From Halarchaeum nitratireducens (GTDB lineage Archaea; Halobacteriota; Halobacteria; Halobacteriales; Halobacteriaceae), in the NCBI RefSeq assembly GCF_014647155.1, contig NZ_BMOQ01000001.1, positions 1-64,000 on the forward strand: 64,000 nt of DNA, given 5' to 3'. The notes under the pieces are model-generated. The model had not been told where the DNA came from, ran no database searches, and was given only the letters and a program-made list of their open reading frames with translations. Positions 1 through 7,612 of the stretch are shown here, one piece after another. Within the stretch, counting starts at the first letter, position 1, and the number at the start of each line of letters is the position of its first letter. The position numbers and the translations under genes are program-made.

Positions 1-45
1 CGGTACTGCCCGCGGCGGGCGAGTCCGGGCGCTAACTGGATTACA
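1..45 (+). rRNA. 23S ribosomal RNA, 3' end (partial)
   Basis: The window seems to open in the last bases of a large-subunit rRNA. A GCTAACT stretch resembles the terminal CTAAC region of haloarchaeal 23S RNA, and a certain 5S gene follows about 70 nt later in the usual 23S-5S order. The exact 3' end cannot be fixed here, and the call rests mostly on position. Confidence 0.4.
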
Positions 46-116
46 CGTACACAGGGTTTGGTCCTCGATTGACCGATGCTGGTGATTGGACTATGGTTCG
101 ATTCCATAGATCGGCG

Positions 117-239
117 TTGAGGCGGCCAGAGCGGTGAGGTTACACCCGTACCCATCCCGAACACGGAAGTTAAGCTCACCTGCGTATTGGGTAGTACTGG
201 AGTGCGCGAGCCTCTGGGAACACCGATTCGCCGCCTCGC
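117..239 (+). rRNA. rrf: 5S ribosomal RNA
   Basis: This is a full archaeal 5S rRNA of about 123 nt. It starts TTGAGGCGGCC and ends GGCGCCTC-complementary as CCGCCTCGCT, so the terminal stem (GAGGCGG with CCGCCTC) closes. The internal blocks CCCATCCCGAACACGGAAG and AGTACTGGAGTGCGCGAGCC are the conserved loop B/C and helix IV/V regions. It closes an rRNA operon whose 16S and 23S genes lie left of the window. The tRNA-Cys often found after 5S in haloarchaea is not seen downstream. Confidence 0.95.
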
Positions 240-533
240 TATTCATAATCGGAGAGTCGGAGGGATGCTGGCGGATTCCACCGACTCGTTCATTCGGTAT
301 TCGTTTGCCCGGAGAGCCACAGCGCTCTCTATAGCCCTCTCGCAAGCGACTACGTAGCGATGAGGTCGCGCTCGACGGCCGTCAACGGCCGGGTACTCGG
401 CTCGTGCATGAAGGGACGTGCCGCTGTCTCACGGACCTCTCGCTGTCCTCCTCGGTCGACATTTCGAGCGAGACGTACCGTGGGGGTGTCGACGCCGATT
501 CGACTATCGTGACGATTCGTCGCTGTTTACCCG
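240..533. other. Non-coding stretch after the rRNA operon
   Basis: About 290 nt between the 5S gene and the purO stop codon. I looked for a tRNA (especially Cys), a conserved ORF and a strong T-run terminator and found none. It probably holds the rRNA operon's termination region. Confidence 0.5.
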
Positions 534-1115
534 TTACCCGTTGTAGTAGGCGGTCTCCACGGTCGCCCCATCGACCTCGGCGGCGGCCGCGCAGACGGTG
601 TGCTCGAAGTCGGCATCGTACACTTCGCGAGCGGCGGTGTCTGCGGTGTCGGCGGCCAGCGGGTACGGTTCGGGGTCGTCTTTCTCGTACGTTGCGACGA
701 GCGTCGGCTCGGTCACGCGCTCGACGTGGAGCGCGTCGGATCGGACGGTCCCGATGTAGGCCTCGTCATCGTCGACGACGCCGGCAATCCGGGGCGTGTC
801 GTAGTCGTCCTTCTCGTAGTCGAGCGCGAACAGCGCGGTGACGAGGGCGTCGCGGGGGGGATAGCCGAGATCGAGTTTCTCCGCGATGGGATCGACGTGT
901 GATCCGTTGCCGACGACCGCGAGGCCGTCGGTGTCTCCGGCGGCCCGGACGCAGTTGTAGGCGATGTACGGATTGTCCGTCTCGGGAGCGTCCGGCGTTG
1001 GACTGACGGTGAGTGCGTCTTCGCGGGCGGTGACGTGGCGGTTCGGGAACGACCGGGAAGAGACACGGTACGCCCCGAGCCCGGGGCCGACGACGACGAA
1101 GCGTCCGACGTACAT
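534..1115 (-). CDS. purO: IMP cyclohydrolase, archaeal PurO type
   Basis: Closes the purine ring in the last step of IMP synthesis (FAICAR to IMP) in the cytoplasm. Archaea use this enzyme in place of the bacterial PurH cyclohydrolase domain. The 193-residue product begins [20 protein letters not shown] and contains SFPNRH and NPYIAYNC, typical of PurO, and its length matches the family. I chose the ATG at 1115 because the family starts here and an AT-rich TATTTG element lies about 30 nt upstream; the frame stays open further but the extra residues look non-coding. It stands alone, with no other purine gene nearby. Confidence 0.93.
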   Translation of the reverse strand: MYVGRFVVVGPGLGAYRVSSRSFPNRHVTAREDALTVSPTPDAPETDNPYIAYNCVRAAGDTDGLAVVGNGSHVDPIAEKLDLGYPPRDALVTALFALDYEKDDYDTPRIAGVVDDDEAYIGTVRSDALHVERVTEPTLVATYEKDDPEPYPLAADTADTAAREVYDADFEHTVCAAAAEVDGATVETAYYNG

Positions 1116-1286
1116 ACACGAGAACGTGTGTAGATCACGGGCAAATAGATGGCGATGTGGGCATGTCCGGGCGACCGACCCGCGAGTAGGGCGCCACGTA
1201 GGGGATGTGACCGCGGCGCTCGTCGGTACGCTCCGCAAGACTCATGTTCGTCGACCGGTTACCATCGAATGCGACGTAAGAAGCGT

Positions 1287-1359
1287 AGTTCCATGGGGTA
1301 GCGGCCAATCCTGAAGCCTTCTGGGGGCTTCGACCCAGGTTCGAATCCTGGTGGAACTA
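1287..1359 (+). tRNA. tRNA-Gln (anticodon CTG)
   Basis: A 73-nt cloverleaf. The acceptor stem AGTTCCA pairs with TGGAACT, with discriminator A. The anticodon loop TTCTGGG sits on an AAGCC/GGCTT stem and gives anticodon CUG (Gln). The T arm is CCAGG-TTCGAAT-CCTGG. No CCA is encoded and no intron is seen. Confidence 0.95.
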
Positions 1360-1484
1360 TACTCCGTTCTCGCCGTTTACCGTCGGATTCGGTACCTCTC
1401 TCGCTCTCGTCTGACGTGCGTCAGCCAGACGCGGGCGCCGTTTCGGGTGGAGACCGACAGACGAGGACTCGACTCCGTGCGAGC

Positions 1485-1832
1485 CTACGGTGATTCCTCG
1501 CGCTCCTCTTGGTCCATCGCGTCGAGTTCGCGCTCGGGGTTGTATTCGCTTTCGTCCCCGTGCTCGCCGCCGGCTCTGCCGGTCAGCTCGCCCAGTACCG
1601 CCTCGCGTGCGTCCTGTGGGGTGTCGTACTCGTCCGGCGCGAGTCGGTCGAAGACGTCGCCCAGCGTCTCCGTCTCGTTCGGGAGCTCGTTCACGCGATC
1701 ACCGTACGCCGCCTTCATCTCGCTGGTGTTCGTCGGATACTCCAGGCCGTCGATGGTGTCCTCGAGGATGCTCTCGACGTGCTCGGCGCGCTCGTGCGTG
1801 CGTTCGGACGCGTGTTCGTTCGGATCAGCCAT
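1485..1832 (-). CDS. Small acidic haloarchaeal protein, DUF5789-like
   Basis: 115-residue acidic soluble protein without signal peptide or membrane segment. The central part (EYPTNTSEMKAAYGD, then LPNGTETLGDVF-like ELPNETETLGDVFDRL) matches the haloarchaeal DUF5789 pattern as I remember it. That family has no established function. The ATG at 1832 is preferred; an in-frame extension to 1895 adds residues unlike the family. It stands between tRNA-Gln and cgi121-hel308 and may be transcribed separately. Confidence 0.75.
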   Translation of the reverse strand: MADPNEHASERTHERAEHVESILEDTIDGLEYPTNTSEMKAAYGDRVNELPNETETLGDVFDRLAPDEYDTPQDAREAVLGELTGRAGGEHGDESEYNPERELDAMDQEEREESP

Positions 1833-1906
1833 ATCTGGGACTATCGACGCGACCCGGAAGAACGTAGTGGCCCCGATGGCACCCGCGCGTTCCACGCTCG
1901 GGTGGC

Positions 1907-2419
1907 CTACTTCTCGACGTCGAGGAGTGCGACCCGCTCCCGGACGAGATCACCCAGCGACGCGTCCGTCGCCGCGAGCTCGCTCTCCTCGATTTCGAAG
2001 AACTCCCGGATCAGCTCCTCATCGCGTGCGTCGAACCCGCCACCCGGCCCGAGGCGTTCGGCGACGGCGTTTGCGCTCGCCGCTTCCGCCCCCTCGGGAT
2101 CACCGATACCGGGATCGGCGGCGACGAGCGCGACCGTGGGCGTCTCGCCCGCCTCGACGCCCATCGTCAGCGCGCGGCGGATCTGTCGGCGACCGGCCGC
2201 GTATAACAGCACCTCGACGGCGCGCTCGCGCGCGACGTTCTCCCCGCGTTCGAACGCTCGGTCCGCGTGGGCGAGCGCGCTCGCCAGGTGGTCGCGTCCG
2301 GCGACGTATCGGGCGTCGAACGCCTGTACCGTACAGTCGTTCGCGTCGCCGATCTCCCCGAGCGCCTCGACGAACGCTTCGACGTCCTCCACGTCGGCGA
2401 CGCCTTCAACGAGTCTCAC
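1907..2419 (-). CDS. cgi121: KEOPS complex subunit Cgi121
   Basis: Subunit of KEOPS, which makes the universal t6A modification at position 37 of ANN-decoding tRNAs; Cgi121 binds tRNA and Bud32. The 170-residue sequence begins [20 protein letters not shown] and contains [22 protein letters not shown] and a [19 protein letters not shown] helix, the conserved core of archaeal Cgi121. Its start overlaps the hel308 stop by 4 nt (2416-2419), so the two are co-transcribed and probably translationally coupled. I believe this pairing is common in haloarchaea. The other KEOPS genes are outside the window. Confidence 0.9.
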   Translation of the reverse strand: MRLVEGVADVEDVEAFVEALGEIGDANDCTVQAFDARYVAGRDHLASALAHADRAFERGENVARERAVEVLLYAAGRRQIRRALTMGVEAGETPTVALVAADPGIGDPEGAEAASANAVAERLGPGGGFDARDEELIREFFEIEESELAATDASLGDLVRERVALLDVEK

Positions 2420-4683
2420 TCGAAATCACCGAGACTGGCCTGCCCGTCGCCCTCCTCCGCGTCGACTCCGCTCCGTCCGCTCGCCTCGCCGTCCGCGTCC
2501 GGGGCGGCTGCTGGGTCCGCCGCCACGTCGTCCATCTCGGGGTTCGGGTGACCGGCGGCGGCGAGGACGGACTCGGCGGTCTTGCGCCGCCCGCGGAGCG
2601 CGCCGAGGACGGTCGCTTTGTCGGCGTTCCGGAGGTCGCTGCGGTCTTCGACGCCCGCGCGGTAGAGTCGGCGAGCGCGTTTACGCCCGACGCCGCGTAC
2701 CCCGGCGAGATCGAGCAGTTCCTCGCGAACGCCGTAGTCGACGCGCTTGCGGGCGTCCCGGACTGCGCGGACGCAGTCGAGGTCGAGTTCGCCTGCGAGA
2801 CGCTCGGCCGCGCCGAGCAGCCACTCCGCGGTTTCGGTCTTTCCGCGGATGTCGCCCGGCCCGACGCCGTAGCGCTCGGCGATGCGGTCCTCGTCGAGCT
2901 CCTCCGTCCAGTCCTCCATGAGCGTCGCCGTCTTCAGCGCGGCGAGCCAGTCCTCGAACTCCCCCTCGGAGAACTCGGAGGGCGTCGAGCCGGGGATCTC
3001 GTCCGCTCGCTCGTAGAGGATCTCGGTGTACGTCTCCCGATCGCCCGATCGGAGGTAGAGCTCGTACATGTCGGGGGTCCGAGAGACGAGGTGGTAAAAG
3101 CCGAGCGGCGTCGTGTCCGCGTCGGCCTCCCTGAGTCCGTGGATCATCTCCGCGGCGCTCATCGGGTCGACGTAGAGCCGCGAGACGAGATGGCCGGTCT
3201 CGCTCGCGCGGATGCCGTCGTCGTCGCGCTCGACGAACCCGTTCGCGTCGAGGTACGCGAGCACGTCGTCGGTCACCGACGCGAGCCGCCCGGCTTCGTC
3301 CGTCTGTTCGGCGTAGAGCGTTCCGTCGAGGAACTCCAGCAGCTCGGATCGCGTCGTGGCGAAACCGGTTGCGATGGTCGCCAGGACGTGCGTCCGGAGC
3401 GCGGGTTCGGCGGCGAGCTTCGAGCGGACGGGCTCGGGGTCGGCGTAGATGTACTTATCGAACAGCCCTTCGAGCCCGTCGTGGTCGTCCGTCACGAGTA
3501 CCGCCTCGCCGTACGGGTCGAGACCGGGGCGGCCCGCACGTCCGAACATCTGGTGGACTTCGAGGACGTCGAGGGGTTGCATTCCGCCGGCATCGCCGTC
3601 GTAGCGCTGCCAGTCGCGGACGACGACGCGGCGGGCGGGCGTGTTGACGCCGGCCGCGAGCGTCGGCGTCGCGCAGACGGTGCGCACGAGTCGGTCGCGG
3701 AAGGCGCCCTCGACGAGCTCGCGGTGCTCCTTCGCCAGTCCCGCGTGGTGGAAGGCCGCACCGCGCTCGACGGCGCTCGCCAGCGTCTCCGAGGTCTCGG
3801 TGTCGCTGACCGCGCGGATCTCTTCGGCGACCGACGCGAGCTCGACACGCTGGTCGTCGGTGAGCTCCTTCTCGACGACGGCCGCGAGGCGTTTGGCCGC
3901 GCCTTCAGCGTTTCGGCGGGAGTTGACGAAGACGAGCGTCGAGCCGTCGTCGTGGAGCGTGTCGCGGACGATCGCGGCCGTCTGACTCTCGCCGCGCTCG
4001 ACGGGAAGCTCCTTCGTGGTGCCGTCGTCGAGGTGGAGGGCCTGCCCGTAGTGGACGCCGGTGCGGAGTTCGATGGGCCGCCAGTCAGAGTCGACGAGTT
4101 CGGCGTCGAGCCACGCCGCGAGCTCGTCGGCGTTCCCGACGGTCGCGGAGAGCGCGACCGTCTGGAGGTCCTCGACGCGCGCACGGAGCTTCGCCAGCGT
4201 CACCTCGAGGGTGGGGCCGCGGTGTGCGTCGTCGACGAGGTGAACTTCGTCCGCGACGACACAGCCGAGTCGATCGACCCACGCCGCCCCGTTGCGCACG
4301 AGCGAATCGACCTTCTCGGAGGTGGCGACGATCACGTCGTTGTTCGCCAGGCGCTCGCCGTCGCTCTCGTAGTTGCCGGTGGAGACGCCGACGGAGAGAC
4401 CGAAGCGCTCGAAGCGCTCGAACGCGCTCGCCTTCTCGCCGGCGAGCGCGCGCAGCGGAACGATGTAGAGGGCCTTCTCGCCGCGCTCGACCGCCGCGAG
4501 CATCGCCAGCTCCGCGATCAACGTCTTTCCGCTCGCCGTCGGCACGCTCGCCACGAGGCTCTCGCCCTCGGTGACGCCGCGTTCGACCGCCTCGGCCTGC
4601 GGGGGGTAGAGCGCCTCGATCCCCTCGCCTTCGAGGTGCTCCGGGACGCCGTCGGGGAGCCCGGTCAGCTCCGTCACTCTCAT
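2416..4683 (-). CDS. hel308: Hel308 superfamily 2 DNA helicase
   Basis: 3'-5' DNA helicase (Ski2-like, related to eukaryotic HELQ) that acts at stalled replication forks. In 755 residues I see Walker [10 protein letters not shown] (K53), the DEVH box at 145-148, the LSATVGN motif, the [10 protein letters not shown] and FHHAGL motifs, motif [11 protein letters not shown], and a ratchet/helix-hairpin-helix region ([19 protein letters not shown]). The last eight residues, QASLGDFE, form a PCNA-interacting box. A GTTTAAAC element 28 nt upstream supports a leaderless ATG at 4683. It is the first gene of the hel308-cgi121 operon. Confidence 0.96.
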   Translation of the reverse strand: MRVTELTGLPDGVPEHLEGEGIEALYPPQAEAVERGVTEGESLVASVPTASGKTLIAELAMLAAVERGEKALYIVPLRALAGEKASAFERFERFGLSVGVSTGNYESDGERLANNDVIVATSEKVDSLVRNGAAWVDRLGCVVADEVHLVDDAHRGPTLEVTLAKLRARVEDLQTVALSATVGNADELAAWLDAELVDSDWRPIELRTGVHYGQALHLDDGTTKELPVERGESQTAAIVRDTLHDDGSTLVFVNSRRNAEGAAKRLAAVVEKELTDDQRVELASVAEEIRAVSDTETSETLASAVERGAAFHHAGLAKEHRELVEGAFRDRLVRTVCATPTLAAGVNTPARRVVVRDWQRYDGDAGGMQPLDVLEVHQMFGRAGRPGLDPYGEAVLVTDDHDGLEGLFDKYIYADPEPVRSKLAAEPALRTHVLATIATGFATTRSELLEFLDGTLYAEQTDEAGRLASVTDDVLAYLDANGFVERDDDGIRASETGHLVSRLYVDPMSAAEMIHGLREADADTTPLGFYHLVSRTPDMYELYLRSGDRETYTEILYERADEIPGSTPSEFSEGEFEDWLAALKTATLMEDWTEELDEDRIAERYGVGPGDIRGKTETAEWLLGAAERLAGELDLDCVRAVRDARKRVDYGVREELLDLAGVRGVGRKRARRLYRAGVEDRSDLRNADKATVLGALRGRRKTAESVLAAAGHPNPEMDDVAADPAAAPDADGEASGRSGVDAEEGDGQASLGDFE

Positions 4684-4707
4684 TGCCCGAGGTAGGCTCC
4701 CGCTCGG

Positions 4708-4715
4708 GTTTAAAC
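4708..4715 (-). promoter_or_regulatory. TATA-like element of hel308
   Basis: GTTTAAAC, self-complementary, centred about 28 nt upstream of the hel308 ATG. This is the spacing expected for a leaderless haloarchaeal transcript. Confidence 0.6.
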
Positions 4716-4774
4716 TGTCGTCGCCGCCGTCGCGCCCCCGAACGTTTTCCCGGCCCGCCCCCGAGACGGCGCGT

Positions 4775-4978
4775 ATGGTCTCCCCGAACTCCCCGCTGGG
4801 TCCGATCCGGGACGCCTTCGAGCGCGAGTACGACGACGCGGTCGTCTACGCCGACCGCGAGAGCGAGGACGTCCTCCACGAGGGGCCGGTCCGGATCGGG
4901 GCGAACGGCTGGGTCGAACTTCCCTCCGGCAGACTGATCTCCCCGAGCGCGGTCCACCACGTCGACGAGCGCCCCTGA
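4775..4978 (+). CDS. Small conserved-looking hypothetical protein
   Basis: 67 residues ([40 protein letters not shown]...). Acidic composition and third-position GC bias fit a real gene. It has no membrane segment and no cysteines. The tail ([21 protein letters not shown]) could form a small beta domain. It is divergent from hel308 and 38 nt upstream of the ferredoxin gene, so they may be co-transcribed. I do not recognise the family. Confidence 0.6.
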   Translation: MVSPNSPLGPIRDAFEREYDDAVVYADRESEDVLHEGPVRIGANGWVELPSGRLISPSAVHHVDERP

Positions 4979-5016
4979 CCACCAGCGCTAAACGCGCGCC
5001 GTCCCACCCCACGCGT

Positions 5017-5262
5017 ATGCGCATCGAGTTCGACCGGGACGCCTGTATCGGGATGTTCCAGTGCGTCGTGGAGTGGGAGGCGGGCTTCGAAGAGGACCGC
5101 GACACCGGGAAGGCCGTCCTCGTCGACGGCGAGAACGTGGAGGGCGGCGTCTACGCCCGCGACGTGCCCGAGGACGCCGAACTCGACGCGAAGTTCGCGG
5201 CCCGCGCTTGCCCGGTCGACGCGATCAGCGTGTACGACGACGACGGCGAGCAGATCGTCTGA
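5017..5262 (+). CDS. Single-cluster [3Fe-4S]-type ferredoxin
   Basis: 81-residue low-potential electron carrier. The cysteines are C10 and C16 in the pattern C-x5-C (ACIGMFQC) and C65 in ACPVDAI. In four-cysteine ferredoxins C-x2-C-x2-C-x3-CP is usual; losing the middle cysteine gives the [3Fe-4S] arrangement. The acidic insert at 25-57 is longer than in bacterial homologues, as expected for a halophile. No partner oxidoreductase lies next to it. Cluster type is inferred from the cysteine count only. Confidence 0.85.
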   Translation: MRIEFDRDACIGMFQCVVEWEAGFEEDRDTGKAVLVDGENVEGGVYARDVPEDAELDAKFAARACPVDAISVYDDDGEQIV

Positions 5263-5315
5263 GCCCGCACAACGCTTTTGATCCCGGCCCGCGTCCCCCC
5301 ACTCGTCACGATACC

Positions 5316-5441
5316 ATGTGTCACGCTTGGGAGGAGGTCCTCGACTGGCCGGTGGCGGACGAGCGTGAGGGCACGACCGAATCGGGCGACGTGAACGGCG
5401 GAGCGAGGGACGCGTCGTGCCGTCCCGAGCGCTCCGCTTAG
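5316..5441 (+). CDS. Possible 41-residue small protein
   Basis: ATG-initiated frame starting [18 protein letters not shown] and ending at a TAG that overlaps the malate dehydrogenase stop by 4 nt (convergent genes). It has two cysteines and an acidic first half. The size, the lack of rival frames and the position between two real genes allow a genuine haloarchaeal microprotein. There is no recognisable domain and the second half looks less constrained. Confidence 0.35.
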   Translation: MCHAWEEVLDWPVADEREGTTESGDVNGGARDASCRPERSA

Positions 5442-6352
5442 ACGAGGTCCGCGTACTGGTCGGAGAGCTTCTCCGCGGCCTCGCCGAGCTGGTCGCGCTC
5501 GTACTCGGTGAGGTCCCACTCGACGATCTCCTCGACCCCGTCGGCGCCGAGCTTGACGGGGACGCCGAGCGCGGTGTCGCTGTGGCCGAACTCGCCGTCG
5601 AGGACCACGCTCGCGGGCAGCACCTCACCGGTGTCGCGCACGATGGCCTCGACGGTGTGGGCGACGCCGGTCGCGGGCCCCCACTGCGTCGCGCCCTTGC
5701 GCTCGATGACGTCCATCGCGGAGCGCTGGAGCTCGTCGAGGATCGCCTCCTTCCGGTCGTCGCTGAAGTGCGGGTCGCGGCCGTCGACTCGAACCTTCGA
5801 GAAGACGGGGACCTGCGCGTCGCCGTGCTCGCCGAGGATGGTCGCCTCGACGTTCCGCACGGGCGTCTCGAAGCGTTCACTGAGGACGTAGCGGAAGCGC
5901 GCGGAGTCGAGGCGCCCGCCGAAGCCGATCACCTTCGAGCGATCGCGCTCGCCCGTCTCGTAGAGGTGGCGGTTGAGCAGGTCGACCGGGTTCGAGGTGG
6001 TGACGGTGACGAAGTCGTCGTTGTACTCGGCGAGCGAGTCGCCGATGTCGGCCATGATCGGCGCGTTGTCGCCCGCGAGGTCGAGCCGCGACTGGCCGGG
6101 CTCGCGCGGGATGCCCGCGGTGATGACGACGACGTCGGAGCCCGCGGTGTCCGCGTAGTCGCCCTGCGTCACCACCGTGTTCGAGTCGTACGCGATCCCG
6201 TGGTTCGCGTCCGCTGCCTGTCCGATCGTCACGTCTTCCTGATCGGGGATGTCGACGAACACGAGTTCGTCCACGACGTCCCGAAGCGCGAGGCTGTAGC
6301 CCGCCGCCGCGCCGACCGTCCCCGCCGCACCGACGATGCTCACTTTCGTCAT
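5438..6352 (-). CDS. mdh: Malate dehydrogenase, haloarchaeal LDH-like type
   Basis: Interconverts malate and oxaloacetate in the TCA cycle. The 304-residue product starts [19 protein letters not shown] (Rossmann GxxGxxG). It has the substrate arginine in [13 protein letters not shown], the NPVD motif ([12 protein letters not shown]) and the catalytic histidine in [13 protein letters not shown]. Length and sequence style match the tetrameric haloarchaeal enzyme of the LDH-like family. The ATG at 6352 is chosen because the nucleotide-binding strand begins at once; the frame runs on upstream as non-coding Arg/Gly-rich sequence. Confidence 0.96.
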   Translation of the reverse strand: MTKVSIVGAAGTVGAAAGYSLALRDVVDELVFVDIPDQEDVTIGQAADANHGIAYDSNTVVTQGDYADTAGSDVVVITAGIPREPGQSRLDLAGDNAPIMADIGDSLAEYNDDFVTVTTSNPVDLLNRHLYETGERDRSKVIGFGGRLDSARFRYVLSERFETPVRNVEATILGEHGDAQVPVFSKVRVDGRDPHFSDDRKEAILDELQRSAMDVIERKGATQWGPATGVAHTVEAIVRDTGEVLPASVVLDGEFGHSDTALGVPVKLGADGVEEIVEWDLTEYERDQLGEAAEKLSDQYADLV

Positions 6353-6451
6353 GACAGGTATATCGGATGCGGAGGAGTCCGTTAAGCGTACCGCCACCGG
6401 TCGTCGAGGTCGGCACCAACTCTTTTCGGCGCGCACGCCCTCCCTGTGGGT

Positions 6452-7165
6452 ATGAGCGACCGCGACGATCCCGAGGGGTTCGATCGGGAGGCCCAGAAGC
6501 GCGAACTCCGCGAGAAGTACGCCCGCGACGCGGAGGACCGCGAGCGAACCGGCCGGATGAGCGAGCTGCTCTTGCAGGGCGCGACGATGACGAACAAGCA
6601 CTGCGATCGCTGCGGGAACCCGCTCTTTCGCCACGAGGGCCGGGAGTTCTGTCCGACCTGTCAGGCCGAGGGCGAACCAGACGCGGGCGCGACGGACGCG
6701 GGAGCGAACACCGACGCGGGGGCGTCGCCGACGGCCGCACACGCTGACGAGACTTCCACCGACGCGGACGCGACAGCCGCCGCGAGCGACGAGGATGCGG
6801 CGACCGCGACCGACGACGGCGCGTCGCGGCCGTCGACCGGACCCCCCACGGCGTCCGTGACGAACGCCGCCGACGTCGAGGCCGAGGCCCCGGAAACCCA
6901 CACGCACGACGTCCGCGCGGAACCCGCCGAGAACGGCGCGACGACCGGCCCTGCCGCGTCGGATCGCGCGCGGGACGACGGCATCGCCCACGGGACCGGT
7001 CCGTCGGGGGACGCGTCCGGCGACGTCCCGGCGGCCCGCGCGGCGCTCTCGCGGAGCGTGGCACGCCTCGCGGAGCGCGCCGCGGCGGCCGACGATCCGC
7101 GGAGCGCCCGCGAACTCGCCGAGGCCGCACGCGAGGCCGCCGAGGCGCTCGACGCGCTCCGCTGA
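6452..7165 (+). CDS. Zinc-ribbon protein, SSSCA1/UPF0148 family
   Basis: 237 residues. The N-terminal domain (about 1-75) is the Sjogren-syndrome/scleroderma autoantigen 1 fold: [41 protein letters not shown] followed by two Cys pairs, CDRCG and CPTC, that form one zinc ribbon. The middle (about 78-185) is low-complexity Asp/Ala/Thr, probably disordered. The end (about 190-237) is an Ala/Arg/Glu-rich helix. Function in archaea is unknown. The ATG at 6452 is used instead of a GTG two codons earlier. The gene is divergent from mdh. Confidence 0.85.
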   Translation: MSDRDDPEGFDREAQKRELREKYARDAEDRERTGRMSELLLQGATMTNKHCDRCGNPLFRHEGREFCPTCQAEGEPDAGATDAGANTDAGASPTAAHADETSTDADATAAASDEDAATATDDGASRPSTGPPTASVTNAADVEAEAPETHTHDVRAEPAENGATTGPAASDRARDDGIAHGTGPSGDASGDVPAARAALSRSVARLAERAAAADDPRSARELAEAAREAAEALDALR

Positions 7166-7167
7166 AA

Positions 7168-7174
7168 GTTTAAC
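7168..7174 (+). promoter_or_regulatory. TATA-like element of the universal stress gene
   Basis: GTTTAAC centred 27 nt before the GTG at 7198, just after the stop of the upstream gene. The spacing supports a separate leaderless transcript with that GTG as start. Confidence 0.55.
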
Positions 7175-7197
7175 ACGCCGGCCGGCGACGTGACGGT

Positions 7198-7590
7198 GTG
7201 AAGATTCTCGTCCCAGTCGATGGCTCCGACTGTAGCTTCCGCGCCCTCGCGTTCGCCGCGGAGATGGCGACCAACTTCGACGCGACGCTCCACGTCGTCC
7301 ACATCACGGACTCGCGCGACGAGGCGACGGAGGAGACCATCCGCCGGGCTCGCGACGTCTTAGACGCCCACGGAGTCGAGGACGACCCGGACGTCAGAAC
7401 GGACATCGGCCTCGACTTCCGGCCGTCGAACCGTATCGGCGAGGACATCCTCTCGCTCGTGGCGGACGAGGGGTACGACCACGTCGTGATGGGACACCAC
7501 GGCGCGGGGACGGTCGAGCGCGCCCTCCTCGGGAGCGCGACGGAGACGGTGATGGACGCCGAGCGCGTCCCCGTGACCGTCGTTCCTTAA
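7198..7590 (+). CDS. Universal stress protein, UspA family
   Basis: 130-residue nucleotide-binding alpha/beta protein. It opens [20 protein letters not shown], the first strand and helix of the Usp fold. It ends with the ATP-binding signature [22 protein letters not shown] (G-2x-G-9x-G-[ST] type) followed by the last strand VPVTVVP. Family members act in stress responses, but the ligand is not predictable from sequence. Translation starts at GTG, supported by the TATA-like box 27 nt upstream. The gene is monocistronic. Confidence 0.93.
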   Translation: MKILVPVDGSDCSFRALAFAAEMATNFDATLHVVHITDSRDEATEETIRRARDVLDAHGVEDDPDVRTDIGLDFRPSNRIGEDILSLVADEGYDHVVMGHHGAGTVERALLGSATETVMDAERVPVTVVP

Positions 7591-7612
7591 GCTGGGATCG
7601 ATCGCCTCACCG

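Noticed and set aside
90-108. T-arm-like CTATGG-TTCGATT-CCATAG stem between 23S and 5S
   Set aside because: No matching acceptor, D or anticodon arm around it; it is only a spacer hairpin in the rRNA precursor.
1351-4695. Very long open frame of over 1100 codons on the plus strand opposite hel308 and cgi121
   Set aside because: It is a mirror of the GC-rich third-position bias of hel308/cgi121; its translation is Arg/Ala/Gly-rich with no domain, while the minus strand encodes full helicase motifs.
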